Positions 52,095 to 60,530 of a stretch of 64,000 nucleotides of DNA are shown here, piece by piece (position 1 is the stretch's first letter; every line of letters starts with the position of its first letter). A program made the position numbers and the translations under genes. Source of the stretch: Leifsonia xyli (GTDB taxonomy: Bacteria; Actinomycetota; Actinomycetes; Actinomycetales; Microbacteriaceae); NCBI GenBank assembly GCA_001647635.1, contig CP014761.1:868001-932000 (forward strand), read 5' to 3'. Under the pieces are notes generated by a model. It had not been told where the DNA came from. It saw only the letters and a list, made by a program, of their open reading frames with translations, and did no database searches.

Positions 52095-52943
52095 CTAGTG
52101 AGCGTCCGATCCGTGCGGGCGCGGCGTCCACGCGGCGAGGCGGTCGCGGAGGCCCATCGCGTCGTAGGGCGCCCGCACCTTCACGTCGTTGTCGAAGTAG
52201 GCGTAGACGTCGCGGCCTCCCGCGAGCCAGCCGCCGAGCTCGGCCGCCCAGCGGTCGAGCGAGGCGTCGTCGTAGCCGCTGGTGTAGAGCTCCTCGTCGC
52301 CGTGGAGGCGCACGTATCCGAAGTCGGGCGCCGTCAGCTCCCGGATGACCGGGTAGCGTCCCGCGGTGTCGGCGAGCACGATCGCGACCCCGCGCTCCCG
52401 GGCGATCGCGGTGAACCCGGGGACGTCGAAGGACGCGTGGCGCACCTCGACCGCGTGCCGCAGCGGCCGGTCGGCGTCCACCGCGGTGTGGGTGCGGTCC
52501 TCGTCGAGGGTCGCCTCCCCCGCCAGCACGGCGGCCTCGGCGGTGCTGCGCGGCAGCATCCGGAAGAAGGCGTCCACCTGCTCGGCGTCGAACTGCAGGG
52601 TCGGAGGGAGCTGCCACAGCAGCGGGCCGAGCTTGGGGCCGAGGGCGAGCACGCCCGAGGCGAAGAAGTTCGCGACGGCGCCGCGCGCGTTCCTCAGGCG
52701 CAGGATGTGGGTGATGTACCGGCCGCCCTTGACGCTGAATACGAACTCGTCCGGGGTGTTCTCAGCCCAGGTGCGGTAGCTGGCCGGGCGCTGCAGCGAG
52801 TAGAAGCTGCCGTTGATCTCGATCGAGTCGAGCCGCTCGGAGGCGTACTCGAGCTCCCGTCGGTGCTGCAGCTTCGGCGGGTAGAACACGCCGCGCCACG
52901 GCGCGTAGGTCCAGCCGGAGATGCCGATGCGCGCGAGCGCCAT
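52095..52943 (-). CDS. DUF72 family protein
   Basis: This 282-residue protein matches DUF72, a TIM-barrel-like family of unknown function found in most bacteria. Family features include RIGISGWTYAPWRGVFYPPKL at the start, YFDNDVKVRAPYDAM near the end and conserved Asp/Glu in LDSIEINGSFY and YVRLHGDEELY. It has been suggested to have a nuclease or metal-dependent role, but that is not established. It overlaps the S4-domain gene by one base (TGATG). Confidence 0.88.
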   Translation of the reverse strand: MALARIGISGWTYAPWRGVFYPPKLQHRRELEYASERLDSIEINGSFYSLQRPASYRTWAENTPDEFVFSVKGGRYITHILRLRNARGAVANFFASGVLALGPKLGPLLWQLPPTLQFDAEQVDAFFRMLPRSTAEAAVLAGEATLDEDRTHTAVDADRPLRHAVEVRHASFDVPGFTAIARERGVAIVLADTAGRYPVIRELTAPDFGYVRLHGDEELYTSGYDDASLDRWAAELGGWLAGGRDVYAYFDNDVKVRAPYDAMGLRDRLAAWTPRPHGSDAH

Positions 52944-53314
52944 CAGCGGCCCCGGAGCTGGTCCAGCATGCGGCGCTCCCGCTTGGTCGGGCGTCCGGCG
53001 CCGCGTTCGCGCGTAACGGTCGCCGGCGCCTCGGTGCGCGGCGGGGGCGGCGGCGTGCGGTCCTCGAAGCACTCGGCGGCCATGGCGGCGCTGACGCGCT
53101 TCACGATCAGCCGGCGGGCGATGTAGATGCGCTCGGCCGTTCCCGTCCACGCGCGAACCTCGTCGCCGACCTTCACGGGCTGGGCCGGCTTCGCCCGCTC
53201 GCCGTTCACCTTCAGGTGGCCGGCCTTGCAGGCGTCGGAGGCCGCGGAGCGGGTCTTGTACAGCCGCACGGCCCACGCCCAGGAGTCGACGCGGACGCTC
53301 GACGGGTCGGGCAT
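52943..53314 (-). CDS. S4 RNA-binding domain protein (Hsp15-like)
   Basis: This 123-residue protein is an S4 domain similar to Hsp15, which binds 50S subunits carrying stalled nascent chains. It has VRVDSWAWAVRLYKTRSAASDACKAGHLKVNG, the S4 fold, and a basic C-terminal tail ending KRERRMLDQLRGR. Proteins of this kind in actinobacteria are about 120 residues. Cotranscription with the DUF72 and LRV genes is suggested by one-base overlaps. Confidence 0.88.
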   Translation of the reverse strand: MPDPSSVRVDSWAWAVRLYKTRSAASDACKAGHLKVNGERAKPAQPVKVGDEVRAWTGTAERIYIARRLIVKRVSAAMAAECFEDRTPPPPPRTEAPATVTRERGAGRPTKRERRMLDQLRGR

Positions 53315-53781
53315 CAGACCGCCGCGGGCTCGGGCGCCGTCTCGTCGGCCAGAGACGCCTTCCACTTCACCAGGCTGCGCACGGTGCGGCTGCGGTCGTT
53401 CGCGAGCTTCTCCATCACATCCGCCGGGACGAAGTAGTTGACGGCCACCCAGCCGCGTACGGTCTCCGACCGGTCGTCGGCGAGCTCGCGGAGGATGTCG
53501 CACGGCGTCGCCTCGTTCTTCGCCACGCAGCCGCGCACGCCCTCGTCGGCGTCGCGGGCGAGCGTCCAGAACAGATCCTCCGGCGTGTTGTAGCTGCTGG
53601 CCACCGCCTCCCGGATCTTCGGGTTGGCGTCCGTCGCGAGCAGTCGCAGTCGCCGGACCTTGCTCTCCGTCACCTCCGGGGCGGGATGCAGCGCGGCCGC
53701 CTCCTCGGGAGTGAGCATCGCCGGCCGGCTGTTCCGCATGGCCTGACGCTGGGCGGGGGTGTTGAACCGGATGCACGACAT
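53314..53781 (-). CDS. LRV (leucine-rich repeat variant) protein
   Basis: This 155-residue protein contains about four 24-26 residue repeats of the form ...D...VR..VA.N..TP...L..L, for example DEGVRGCVAKNEATPCDILREL and SETVRGWVAVNYFVPADVM. This is the LRV/HEAT-like pattern, a helical scaffold for binding partners. No catalytic domain is seen. In Azotobacter LRV proteins can carry an iron-sulfur cluster, but there is no matching cysteine set here. Function is unknown. It is the upstream gene of the S4/DUF72 set. Confidence 0.75.
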   Translation of the reverse strand: MSCIRFNTPAQRQAMRNSRPAMLTPEEAAALHPAPEVTESKVRRLRLLATDANPKIREAVASSYNTPEDLFWTLARDADEGVRGCVAKNEATPCDILRELADDRSETVRGWVAVNYFVPADVMEKLANDRSRTVRSLVKWKASLADETAPEPAAV

Positions 53782-53813
53782 ATCCCCACCGTAGCCCGGG
53801 TTACCGTGGATGC

Positions 53814-54320
53814 GTGGAAACTCTGCTCGCGCGGCTCGATCGCATCGCCGGCGGCCGTCACGCCGCCTACACGGTGCCCGAGGAGGGCCGCACCCACCCG
53901 CGCACGCGGCGCGCTTTCGTCGTCATCGGCTGGCTGCTCGCCGCCGAGCTGGTCATCGGCCTCGCCACGGTCGTCATCGCCGTCGTGCTCACCCTGCAGG
54001 GCGTCCGCGTGGCGTTCCCGGTGTGGATGCGCAGCGTGATCGTGCTCGGGATGACGGCCACCCTCTTCTACTTCGCGTGGCGCGCGCAGAAGGGCTACTA
54101 CTGGGCGTACTCGCGGCTGCGGCTGTTCGCCAAGATCTTCCCCGTCGTGACGCTGGTCATCGCGGCGATCCCGGGCCTCTACCCGCTGTGGATGGTGACC
54201 GAGCAGATCGTGTTCAGCCTCATCTTGATCGGCGTGGCCGACTACCTCGACTCGGACCACATGCGGGCGGTGTTCCCGCGTCCGGGGAACCAGGGCACGA
54301 CGGGCGACGTGCGCGCCTGA
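53814..54320 (+). CDS. Uncharacterised membrane protein
   Basis: This 168-residue protein has four hydrophobic segments, near residues 37-60, 66-86, 98-120 and 125-145, with charged N- and C-terminal ends. I do not recognise a family. It starts at GTG 53814, and its 3' end overlaps the convergent DUF1295 gene by 79 bases. A short gap of 32 bases separates it from the divergent LRV gene. Confidence 0.7.
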   Translation: METLLARLDRIAGGRHAAYTVPEEGRTHPRTRRAFVVIGWLLAAELVIGLATVVIAVVLTLQGVRVAFPVWMRSVIVLGMTATLFYFAWRAQKGYYWAYSRLRLFAKIFPVVTLVIAAIPGLYPLWMVTEQIVFSLILIGVADYLDSDHMRAVFPRPGNQGTTGDVRA

Positions 54321-55075
54321 TACTCGGCGTACTCCGGGTACCGCGAGCGCGAGATGCTCTCGGTGAAAACGGTGGAGCCGATGAACAGGCCGGTGAGCAG
54401 CAGTGGCCCGATCACGGTCCACTGCAGCACGGAGCCGGCGGCGACGCAGCCGAAGAGGAACACGACCCACCACTGCGCCTGCTCGCAGAAGAAGTTGGGG
54501 TGGCGCGAGAAGCGGAACAGCCCGGTCTGCAGGAAACGGGGCGACGGCTCCCGGCCCGCGGCGAGCTCGGCCTTCTTCCACTGGTGGAAGCGCCACTGCT
54601 GCTGGTCGGCGATCGTCTCGCCGATCAGCAGGGCCACGAACAGGGCGGCCAGGATGATGTCGAGCGGTGTCAGCGGCGTCCGGTGCTGGTACATCGTCCA
54701 CGCGGGCAGCGTGATGAGGAGCAGCAGCACGTTCTGGTAGATCACGATGAAGAACAGGTTGAAGAGCGCGAAAGCGGCCTTCCCCATCCGGCCGCGCAGC
54801 ACCTGCCAGCGGTAGTCCTCGCCGCCGGGCGCGTAGCCGCCCTTGCGGGCGAAGTTGAAGGTGAGGCGCGCGCCCCACAGCGTCACCAGGACGGCCACGA
54901 GGTCGAGGCGCGGGTCGGTGAGGCCCGCGGCGCCCGCGAAGACCCAGACGTAGACGACCGGCACGATGGACCAGATGCGGTCGACCCAGGAGTGCTCGCC
55001 GCTGATCAGCGAGAGCACCCAGGTGGCGGCGCAGGCGACCCCGAGGATCCACAGACAGACGATGAACGGCTCCAC
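54242..55075 (-). CDS. DUF1295 family membrane protein (steroid 5-alpha reductase-like)
   Basis: This 277-residue membrane protein belongs to DUF1295, related to 3-oxo-5-alpha-steroid 4-dehydrogenases and isoprenylcysteine methyltransferases. It has about seven hydrophobic segments, with TGLFRFSRHPNFFCEQAQWW and ESISRSRYPEYAEYQ near the C-terminus, the usual family signature. The substrate in bacteria is not known and may be a lipid. It overlaps a convergent gene at its 3' end. Confidence 0.85.
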   Translation of the reverse strand: MEPFIVCLWILGVACAATWVLSLISGEHSWVDRIWSIVPVVYVWVFAGAAGLTDPRLDLVAVLVTLWGARLTFNFARKGGYAPGGEDYRWQVLRGRMGKAAFALFNLFFIVIYQNVLLLLITLPAWTMYQHRTPLTPLDIILAALFVALLIGETIADQQQWRFHQWKKAELAAGREPSPRFLQTGLFRFSRHPNFFCEQAQWWVVFLFGCVAAGSVLQWTVIGPLLLTGLFIGSTVFTESISRSRYPEYAEYQARTSPVVPWFPGRGNTARMWSESR

Positions 55076-55171
55076 GGCGCCATCCTAGAACGCTGAGCAC
55101 CGATCGAGGGACCGCTGTGCATCGACTGTGTCGCCCTCGCGCCGGTGCCCGAACGCGCCTACCGTAGCGTC

Positions 55172-55471
55172 GTGCCCGAAATCACGCCCGACTCCTTCCG
55201 CGCCATGCTGCTGCGCGACGGCAAACCGCCGCGGGTACTGACGCTGCCGTCGCGCCTCGATGTGCCGCCGAACCGCATCCGCATCCCGGCCGAGTTCGCC
55301 GGCGCCTCCGCCTTCGACGTGTTCGAGCTTGCGGACGATCGGGCGTGGCCGGCCGAGGCGACGTACCAGATGGTCGCGACCATCCCGCGGTCGACGGAGG
55401 ACGTGCCGCCCGAGACGCGCGCCGAATGGGACGTCACCGACCTGGACAGCGACGAGGAGCCGCTGGCCTGA
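55172..55471 (+). CDS. Conserved hypothetical protein
   Basis: This short protein (99 residues from the GTG at 55172, or 108 from an in-frame GTG at 55145) has no recognised domain. It includes LTLPSRLDVPPNRIRIPAEFAGASAFDVFELAD and a Glu/Asp-rich tail and no membrane helix. It is convergent with the VOC gene that ends at 55473, one base away. The start is uncertain, and the protein may be a true small gene because the sequence looks ordered. Confidence 0.55.
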   Translation: MPEITPDSFRAMLLRDGKPPRVLTLPSRLDVPPNRIRIPAEFAGASAFDVFELADDRAWPAEATYQMVATIPRSTEDVPPETRAEWDVTDLDSDEEPLA

Positions 55472-55472
55472 G

Positions 55473-55871
55473 TCAGTCCTGCAGGACCGACAACACGTTG
55501 CCCGCGGGATCGCGGAACCACGCGATGTCGGGGCCCTGCCCGGCGGCCCGCCCCCGCAGCACGCCCTTCTCGTCGGTGGGCAGGTTCGGGTCGTCGTAGA
55601 TGGCCGTCTGCACGCCCTTGGCGTTGAGGTCGTCGACGGCCGCGTCGATGTCCTCGACGACGAGGTTCAGGATGGTGAACGTCGCGGGCTCGTGATTCGG
55701 CTTGGGGTAGATGAAGACGTGCCCGCCCGAGGGCAGCTGGAGGTCGAGGTTGCCCATGCTGCCGTCGGACACGCTGAGCCCGAGGGTCTCGCCGTAGAAC
55801 GCCTTCGCCGCCGGGATGTCGTCGACGCTGAATCCGCTGAAGATCTCGAGTGGGGTGACCATGGGGTCCAC
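55473..55871 (-). CDS. VOC family protein
   Basis: This 132-residue protein is a vicinal oxygen chelate (glyoxalase/dioxygenase) fold member. It contains two VOC halves: SGFSVDDIPAAKAFYGETLGL and NLVVEDIDAAVDDLNAKGVQ, ending with DPAGNVLSVLQD. Several metal-ligand positions are not clearly conserved, so it may not be an enzyme. Antibiotic resistance or glyoxalase activity cannot be claimed. A second VOC gene lies at 57006-57386 beyond the J-domain gene. Confidence 0.85.
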   Translation of the reverse strand: MDPMVTPLEIFSGFSVDDIPAAKAFYGETLGLSVSDGSMGNLDLQLPSGGHVFIYPKPNHEPATFTILNLVVEDIDAAVDDLNAKGVQTAIYDDPNLPTDEKGVLRGRAAGQGPDIAWFRDPAGNVLSVLQD

Positions 55872-55910
55872 TGTGCTCGTGTCGCGGCCCCGGTGTCTAG
55901 TGGGGCGGCC

Positions 55911-56858
55911 TCACACGAACCGCACGGACTCCTGCAGGCGGGTGCGCAGCTCGAAGGCCCGGTCGACGCTCTCGCGGCCGGCGGCGTTGGCACCGTCGCG
56001 GAGCACGCGCGGGAGGAGCGACCGCCGGACCAGCATGGAGCCGGCGAGCCGACCGCGACGGATGACGTCGAACGGCACGTCGAGGTCGGAATCCGGAACC
56101 ACGACGATCAGGCCGGTGAAGCGGACACCCGCCTGGCGGCCGAAGCTCTTGGCGGCATGGTAGAGGTCGTGGAACGGCTCCTCGTCGGGTGCGATGCCCT
56201 CACCCACGAGCTCGCCCTTGGCGAGCTTGACCGGGCCGCCCCAGTCCGCCGACCGGACGGCGAACAGGCCCGCCGGCCCCAGGACGATGTGGTCGAGCTT
56301 CGCATCGGTCGCGGGATGCACGGCGACGTCGTTCCAGATGGTGAAGCCGATGCCGAGCCCTGTCACGGCTCGGGCTGTCGCCTCCTCGGCGAGCGCCTCC
56401 GCCAGCAGCTGGCGGATCTCGCGCGGGGCGGAACGGACGAGCGCCGGGTCGTAGGGGTCGCGGTCGTCGGTGCCGCGTCCCATCCACTCGCGCATGAGCC
56501 CGAGGAAGCGCTCGCGGGCCCGGCCGCCGGGATGCCCGTAGCTGCGGGCGCGGACGGTCGGTCCGCCGGAGCCGCCGCGGGTGGTGTGCACCGTCGCGCT
56601 GAAGCCGCCCCCGGCGGAGTCGCCGGCCACGGCGTCCACCGTGATGCTCTCGCCGCGGTCGTAGCGGGCGCGATCCTCCGGGTCGCCGACGAGCTCCCAG
56701 GCCTGCTGGACCGCCTGGAACGCGGCAGCGGTGCCACCAGTGTCGGGGTGCGTCTCGCGGAGCAGGCGGCGGTAGGCGCGCCGCAACTCGTCGTGGCTCA
56801 CATCGGGGCGGACGCCGAGCACCTCGTAGGGGGTCGGCGAAGCCGGCGAGTCGCTCAT
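55911..56858 (-). CDS. J-domain protein fused to a NERD-like domain
   Basis: The first 70 residues form a DnaJ J-domain with intact H37-P38-D39 (ETHPDTGG), which normally stimulates Hsp70 ATPase. A linker with several Gly/Ser/Arg residues follows. About residues 170-275 resemble a NERD (nuclease-related) domain, with KLDHIVLGPAGLFAVRSAD. In this family a Glu-X-Lys pair usually follows at that place, but here it reads RSADW, so nuclease activity may be lost. The start ATG at 56858 was chosen by the J-domain. Function is unknown. Confidence 0.78.
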   Translation of the reverse strand: MSDSPASPTPYEVLGVRPDVSHDELRRAYRRLLRETHPDTGGTAAAFQAVQQAWELVGDPEDRARYDRGESITVDAVAGDSAGGGFSATVHTTRGGSGGPTVRARSYGHPGGRARERFLGLMREWMGRGTDDRDPYDPALVRSAPREIRQLLAEALAEEATARAVTGLGIGFTIWNDVAVHPATDAKLDHIVLGPAGLFAVRSADWGGPVKLAKGELVGEGIAPDEEPFHDLYHAAKSFGRQAGVRFTGLIVVVPDSDLDVPFDVIRRGRLAGSMLVRRSLLPRVLRDGANAAGRESVDRAFELRTRLQESVRFV

Positions 56859-57005
56859 CGGGCGCTGGTCGCTTTCGGATCTGGTGGCGGGTGGGATTTC
56901 GACGATAGCGTGCGGTGCCGCGAAATCGCCGAATGCGGATTGCGGCCGGAAACTGACCGGATGCCCTTCTACGCTGGAGGCAACCGGATAGGAAAGGCAC
57001 CCATC

Positions 57006-57386
57006 ATGACCATCACCGACTGGCGTATCGAGCTCATCATCCTCCCCGTCACCGACGTCGACCGGGCGAAGGCGTTCTACGTGGACACCGTCGGCTGGCA
57101 CGCCGACCACGACCAGCGCGTCTCCGACGACCTGCGGTTCGTGCAGGTCACGCCTCCCGGGTCCGCCTGCTCGATCGCATTCGGGCAGGGGCTGACCGAC
57201 ATGGCCCCCGGCACGATGAAGGGGCTGCAGATCGTCATCCCGGACGCGGACGAGGCGCTGCGGCACCTGACCGAGCGCGGCGTCGAGGCGCGCGGGGTGC
57301 AGGATCTCGCGTGGGGGCGGTTCGTCGACTTCACCGACCCGGACGGGAACGCCTGGACGCTGCAGCAGCTGCCGAAGCGCGACTGA
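57006..57386 (+). CDS. VOC family glyoxalase-like protein
   Basis: This 126-residue protein has the VOC fold with IELIILPVTDVDRAKAFYVDTVGW and DPDGNAWTLQQLP at its end. It lacks a clear pair of metal ligands, so enzyme activity is uncertain. The ATG at 57006 is preceded by AGGAAAG. The gene's stop touches the crtEb stop on the other strand (TGATCA), making a very tight convergent pair. Confidence 0.85.
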   Translation: MTITDWRIELIILPVTDVDRAKAFYVDTVGWHADHDQRVSDDLRFVQVTPPGSACSIAFGQGLTDMAPGTMKGLQIVIPDADEALRHLTERGVEARGVQDLAWGRFVDFTDPDGNAWTLQQLPKRD

Positions 57387-58268
57387 TCAGCGCACCGCGG
57401 CCCAGAGGATGAGGAGCATCGTCACCACGAAGCCGCACGCGTAGTTGATCCAGAGGAACCGGCGCCAGCCGCGGTTCGCCTCGCCGGACCGCTCGTCGGT
57501 GACCGACCAGAACGGCGCCGCGGCCGCGATATAGGGCAGGGCGAGCACGGCGGCCAGCGGGCCGGGCCAGGGGGTGAACAGCATCGCCACCCCGGCGAGC
57601 GCCCACGCGGCGATCGCCAGGCGGACGGTCGCGGCCGCGCCGATGGCCGTCGCGATCGAGGAGATGCCGCCCTCGCGGTCGGGCATCACATCCTGGACCG
57701 CCCCGAAGGCGTGGCTGCCGATCCCCCACAGGAAGAAGGCGAGCAGCACGAGCCACAGCGCGGGCGTGAAGGTCGCGCCGGCGAGCACGAGCCCGTACAG
57801 CGCGGGGCTGGTGAAGTGGGTGCTGGAGGTGACGGAGTCGAGGAACGGCACCTCCTTGAACCGCAGCCCCTTCACCGAGTAGGCGACGACGGCGAACAGC
57901 GACACCGCGAGCACCAGCCAGGACAGCGGTGACCCGACGATGACGAGGTAGATCACGAACGGGACGGTGGTCACGACGGCCGCGATGAGGGTGCGGCGGT
58001 GCGCCGACCGGTCGAGCAGGGCACCTTCGGCGCCGCCCTTGCGCGGGTTCCGCAGGTCGGATTCGTAGTCGAAGACGTCGTTGATGCCGTACATCGCGAG
58101 GTTGTACGGGATGAGGAAGAACAGTGTCCCGATGACGAACGTCGCGTCCACGCGGCCGGTGGTGAGCAGGTACGCCGCCGCGAACGGGAAGGCGGTGTTG
58201 ATCCAGCTGAGCGGCCGGGAGGCCAGGACCAGCTGCCGGAGCGGCGCCGCGGGCGCCACGGCGGTCAC
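57387..58268 (-). CDS. crtEb: Lycopene elongase / UbiA-type prenyltransferase CrtEb
   Basis: CrtEb adds C5 units to lycopene to make C50 carotenoids, releasing diphosphate. The 293-residue membrane protein belongs to the UbiA family with two Asp-rich motifs: NDVFDYESD (about residue 64) and QDVMPDREGG near residue 195. About eight hydrophobic segments are seen. It overlaps crtYf by 4 bases and is the last gene of the crt operon. The prenyl donor is presumably dimethylallyl diphosphate. Confidence 0.9.
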   Translation of the reverse strand: MTAVAPAAPLRQLVLASRPLSWINTAFPFAAAYLLTTGRVDATFVIGTLFFLIPYNLAMYGINDVFDYESDLRNPRKGGAEGALLDRSAHRRTLIAAVVTTVPFVIYLVIVGSPLSWLVLAVSLFAVVAYSVKGLRFKEVPFLDSVTSSTHFTSPALYGLVLAGATFTPALWLVLLAFFLWGIGSHAFGAVQDVMPDREGGISSIATAIGAAATVRLAIAAWALAGVAMLFTPWPGPLAAVLALPYIAAAAPFWSVTDERSGEANRGWRRFLWINYACGFVVTMLLILWAAVR

Positions 58269-58588
58269 GCGCCGCTCCCCCGCCGCCGCGTGAGCAGCCA
58301 GAGCGCCGGCAGCAGCAGGAGCGCGGCGAGCGGGTAGGTGAAGTCCTCGAGGGGCACGAGGCCCAGTCTGGCACCGCTGATGTTCGCGTCGGTGTAGGTC
58401 ATCAGGCCGGCGCCGATCATCAGGTTGTCGAAGACGGCGGTCAGCACGAGCACGACGACCGCGGCGATCAGCAGGGGCGCCCACCACCGGCGGGCGAGCC
58501 GGGCGCGATCCGGCGCCACCGCGAGGGCGACGACCAGGACGGCGGCCGCGACGGCCAGGAAGACGACACTGAGCAGGAGGTACGTCAT
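58265..58588 (-). CDS. crtYf: C50 carotenoid cyclase subunit CrtYf
   Basis: This 107-residue membrane protein is the second of two small subunits that cyclise the ends of C50 carotenoids. It has three hydrophobic segments, with FDNLMIGAGLMTYTDANISG and PLEDFTYPLAALLL, the conserved lycopene cyclase domain motifs. Assignment to Yf rather than Ye follows gene order (crtI-Ye-Yf-Eb in Corynebacterium). It overlaps the crtYe start by 4 bases and the crtEb start by 4. Confidence 0.85.
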   Translation of the reverse strand: MTYLLLSVVFLAVAAAVLVVALAVAPDRARLARRWWAPLLIAAVVVLVLTAVFDNLMIGAGLMTYTDANISGARLGLVPLEDFTYPLAALLLLPALWLLTRRRGSGA

Positions 58589-58941
58589 CCGTCGCTCTCC
58601 CGCCGGTTCGAGAGGCGCCGGTTCGAGACCCGTCGGTCGAGCAGGGCGCGCGCCCCGAAGATCAGCACCAGCGTCAGGTAGCAGAGGAAGAGGAGGAAGA
58701 AGACCTCCTCGAGCGGCAGGTCCGGTGCCAGCTCGATCCCGGTCATCCACGGAGAACGGCCGCGGGCGAACACCCCGAGCAGGATGCCGAACGCGTCCCA
58801 CGCCAGGAAGAACACCAGCCCCACCGCGAGCACGATCGTCGCGCGCCGCGCATCCCGCCAGAACACCAGCCGGAAGCGCGCGTCGAGCAGCACCATGGCG
58901 CCGAGCGCGATCAGCAGGCTCGCCAGGTAGGCCAGGCTCAC
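58585..58941 (-). CDS. crtYe: C50 carotenoid cyclase subunit CrtYe
   Basis: This 118-residue membrane protein is the first of the two cyclase subunits. It has three hydrophobic segments and the motifs FFLAWDAFGILLGVFARG and PLEEVFFLLFLCYLTLV, matching the lycopene cyclase domain. It requires the CrtYf partner to act. It begins with GTG 4 bases before the crtI stop. The Ye/Yf naming is by order only, so the two names could be exchanged. Confidence 0.82.
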   Translation of the reverse strand: MSLAYLASLLIALGAMVLLDARFRLVFWRDARRATIVLAVGLVFFLAWDAFGILLGVFARGRSPWMTGIELAPDLPLEEVFFLLFLCYLTLVLIFGARALLDRRVSNRRLSNRRESDG

Positions 58942-60530
58942 GGGACGCGCTCGGCCTGCGGAGCCGGGAGGGGCTCCGGAAGCGGACCGGCGCCGCCGTC
59001 GCCGCGCAGGCGCTTGACGACCAATTCGGCGCTGATCAGGCACATGGGCAGTCCGATGCCCGGGATGGTGGAGCAGCCGGCGTAGAGCAGGCCGTCCACC
59101 TTCTTGGAGGCGTTGCCCGGGCGGAAGAACGCGCTCTGCCGGAGCGTGTGCGCCGGACCCAGCGCGCCCCCGCGCCAGGCGTTCAGGTCGGTGGCGAAGT
59201 CGTCCGGTCCGACCGTGCGCCGCACGACGATGCGGTCGGCGAGGTCCGGGATGCCGGCCCACGCGGAGATCTGCGCGATCGCCGCATCCGCCGCCCGCTC
59301 GATCGCCCGGTCGCCCTCGCCGTCGAGGCCGCCCGCGCCGAGGGACACGTCGGCGGGCACCGGGATGAGCACGAAGAGGTTCTCGTAGCCCTCCGGCGCG
59401 ACGCCGGGGTCGGTCTCGCTGGGCATGCAGACGTAGAGCGAGGCCGGGTCCGGGATGCCCGGGTCGGGTCCGTAGATGGTCTGGAAGTTGGCCTCCCAGT
59501 CCGTGGTGAAGAACAGGTTGTGGTGCGTCAGCTGGGGAAGCCGGCCGCGCACGCCCAGCATGGCGAGGACGACGCCGGGACCAGGGTCGCGCCGGTCCCA
59601 CACCTTCTCGGGATGCGTGCGCAGCGCCTCCGGCAGCAGGGCGGTCTCGGTGTGGTGCAGGTCCGCGGCCGACACGACGACGTCAGCGTCGACGGTGTGC
59701 AGGGACCCGTCGGCTGCGGCGTAGGTGACGCCGGCCGCGCGGGCGCGCGACGGCCCGGGAGCGGTGCGGATGCCGGTGACGCGCGCGCCGGTGACGAGCC
59801 GCGCGCCGGCCTCCTCGGCGAGCGCCGCGACCCGGTCGATCAGCGCGGCGAACCCGCCCAGGGGGTAGCGCACGCCGTCGTCGAGGTCGAGGTGGCTCAT
59901 CAGGTGGTACATGCTCGGCGCCTTGTCGGGCGAGGTGCCGAGGAAGACCGCCGGGTAGCCGAGCACCTGGCGCAGCCGGTTGTCGGCGACGAAGCCGGCG
60001 GCGTACCGATCGAGCGGCTGGAGCAGCAGGCGGGCCAGGCGCGGCAGTCGACGGAGCAGATCCGGCGCGAACAAGGGACGCAGGTCGGCGAACGTGCTGT
60101 ACAGGAACCGGTCGACGGCCATCCGGTAGGTGTCCGCCGCGCCCTCCAGGTAGCGGTCGAGCGCTGCGGCGCCTCCCGGCTCCTCCTGCTCGAACAGGGC
60201 GCGGTTGGCCGCCCCGTCCGCGCGGATGTCGAGCGGCGGGCGGCCGTCCTCCGAGAACACGCGGTAGCCGGGGTCGAGGGTCACCAGGTCGAGCTGTTCG
60301 GCGGTGGAGGTCCCCATCAGCCGGAAGAAGTGATCGAAGACCTCGGGCATCAGGTACCACGACGGCCCGGTGTCGAAGCGGAAGCCGTCGTGCTCCCAGG
60401 AGCCGGCGCGGCCGCCGAGGGTGCTCTTCTGCTCCAGCAGCGTGACGGCGTACCCGTCCCGGGCGAGCAGCGCGGCCGTCGCGAGGCCGGCGATGCCCCC
60501 GCCGATGACGGCCACGCGGCGGCCGGTCAC
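58938..60530 (-). CDS. crtI: Phytoene desaturase CrtI
   Basis: CrtI introduces four double bonds into phytoene to make lycopene, using FAD. The 530-residue product starts with the FAD-binding motif VAVIGGGIAGLATAALLARDG and has a C-terminal GCSTIPGIGLPMCLISAELV signature. The expected length is about 500-550. The GTG at 60530 overlaps the crtB stop by 4 bases. It sits in the middle of the crt operon. Confidence 0.96.
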   Translation of the reverse strand: MTGRRVAVIGGGIAGLATAALLARDGYAVTLLEQKSTLGGRAGSWEHDGFRFDTGPSWYLMPEVFDHFFRLMGTSTAEQLDLVTLDPGYRVFSEDGRPPLDIRADGAANRALFEQEEPGGAAALDRYLEGAADTYRMAVDRFLYSTFADLRPLFAPDLLRRLPRLARLLLQPLDRYAAGFVADNRLRQVLGYPAVFLGTSPDKAPSMYHLMSHLDLDDGVRYPLGGFAALIDRVAALAEEAGARLVTGARVTGIRTAPGPSRARAAGVTYAAADGSLHTVDADVVVSAADLHHTETALLPEALRTHPEKVWDRRDPGPGVVLAMLGVRGRLPQLTHHNLFFTTDWEANFQTIYGPDPGIPDPASLYVCMPSETDPGVAPEGYENLFVLIPVPADVSLGAGGLDGEGDRAIERAADAAIAQISAWAGIPDLADRIVVRRTVGPDDFATDLNAWRGGALGPAHTLRQSAFFRPGNASKKVDGLLYAGCSTIPGIGLPMCLISAELVVKRLRGDGGAGPLPEPLPAPQAERVP

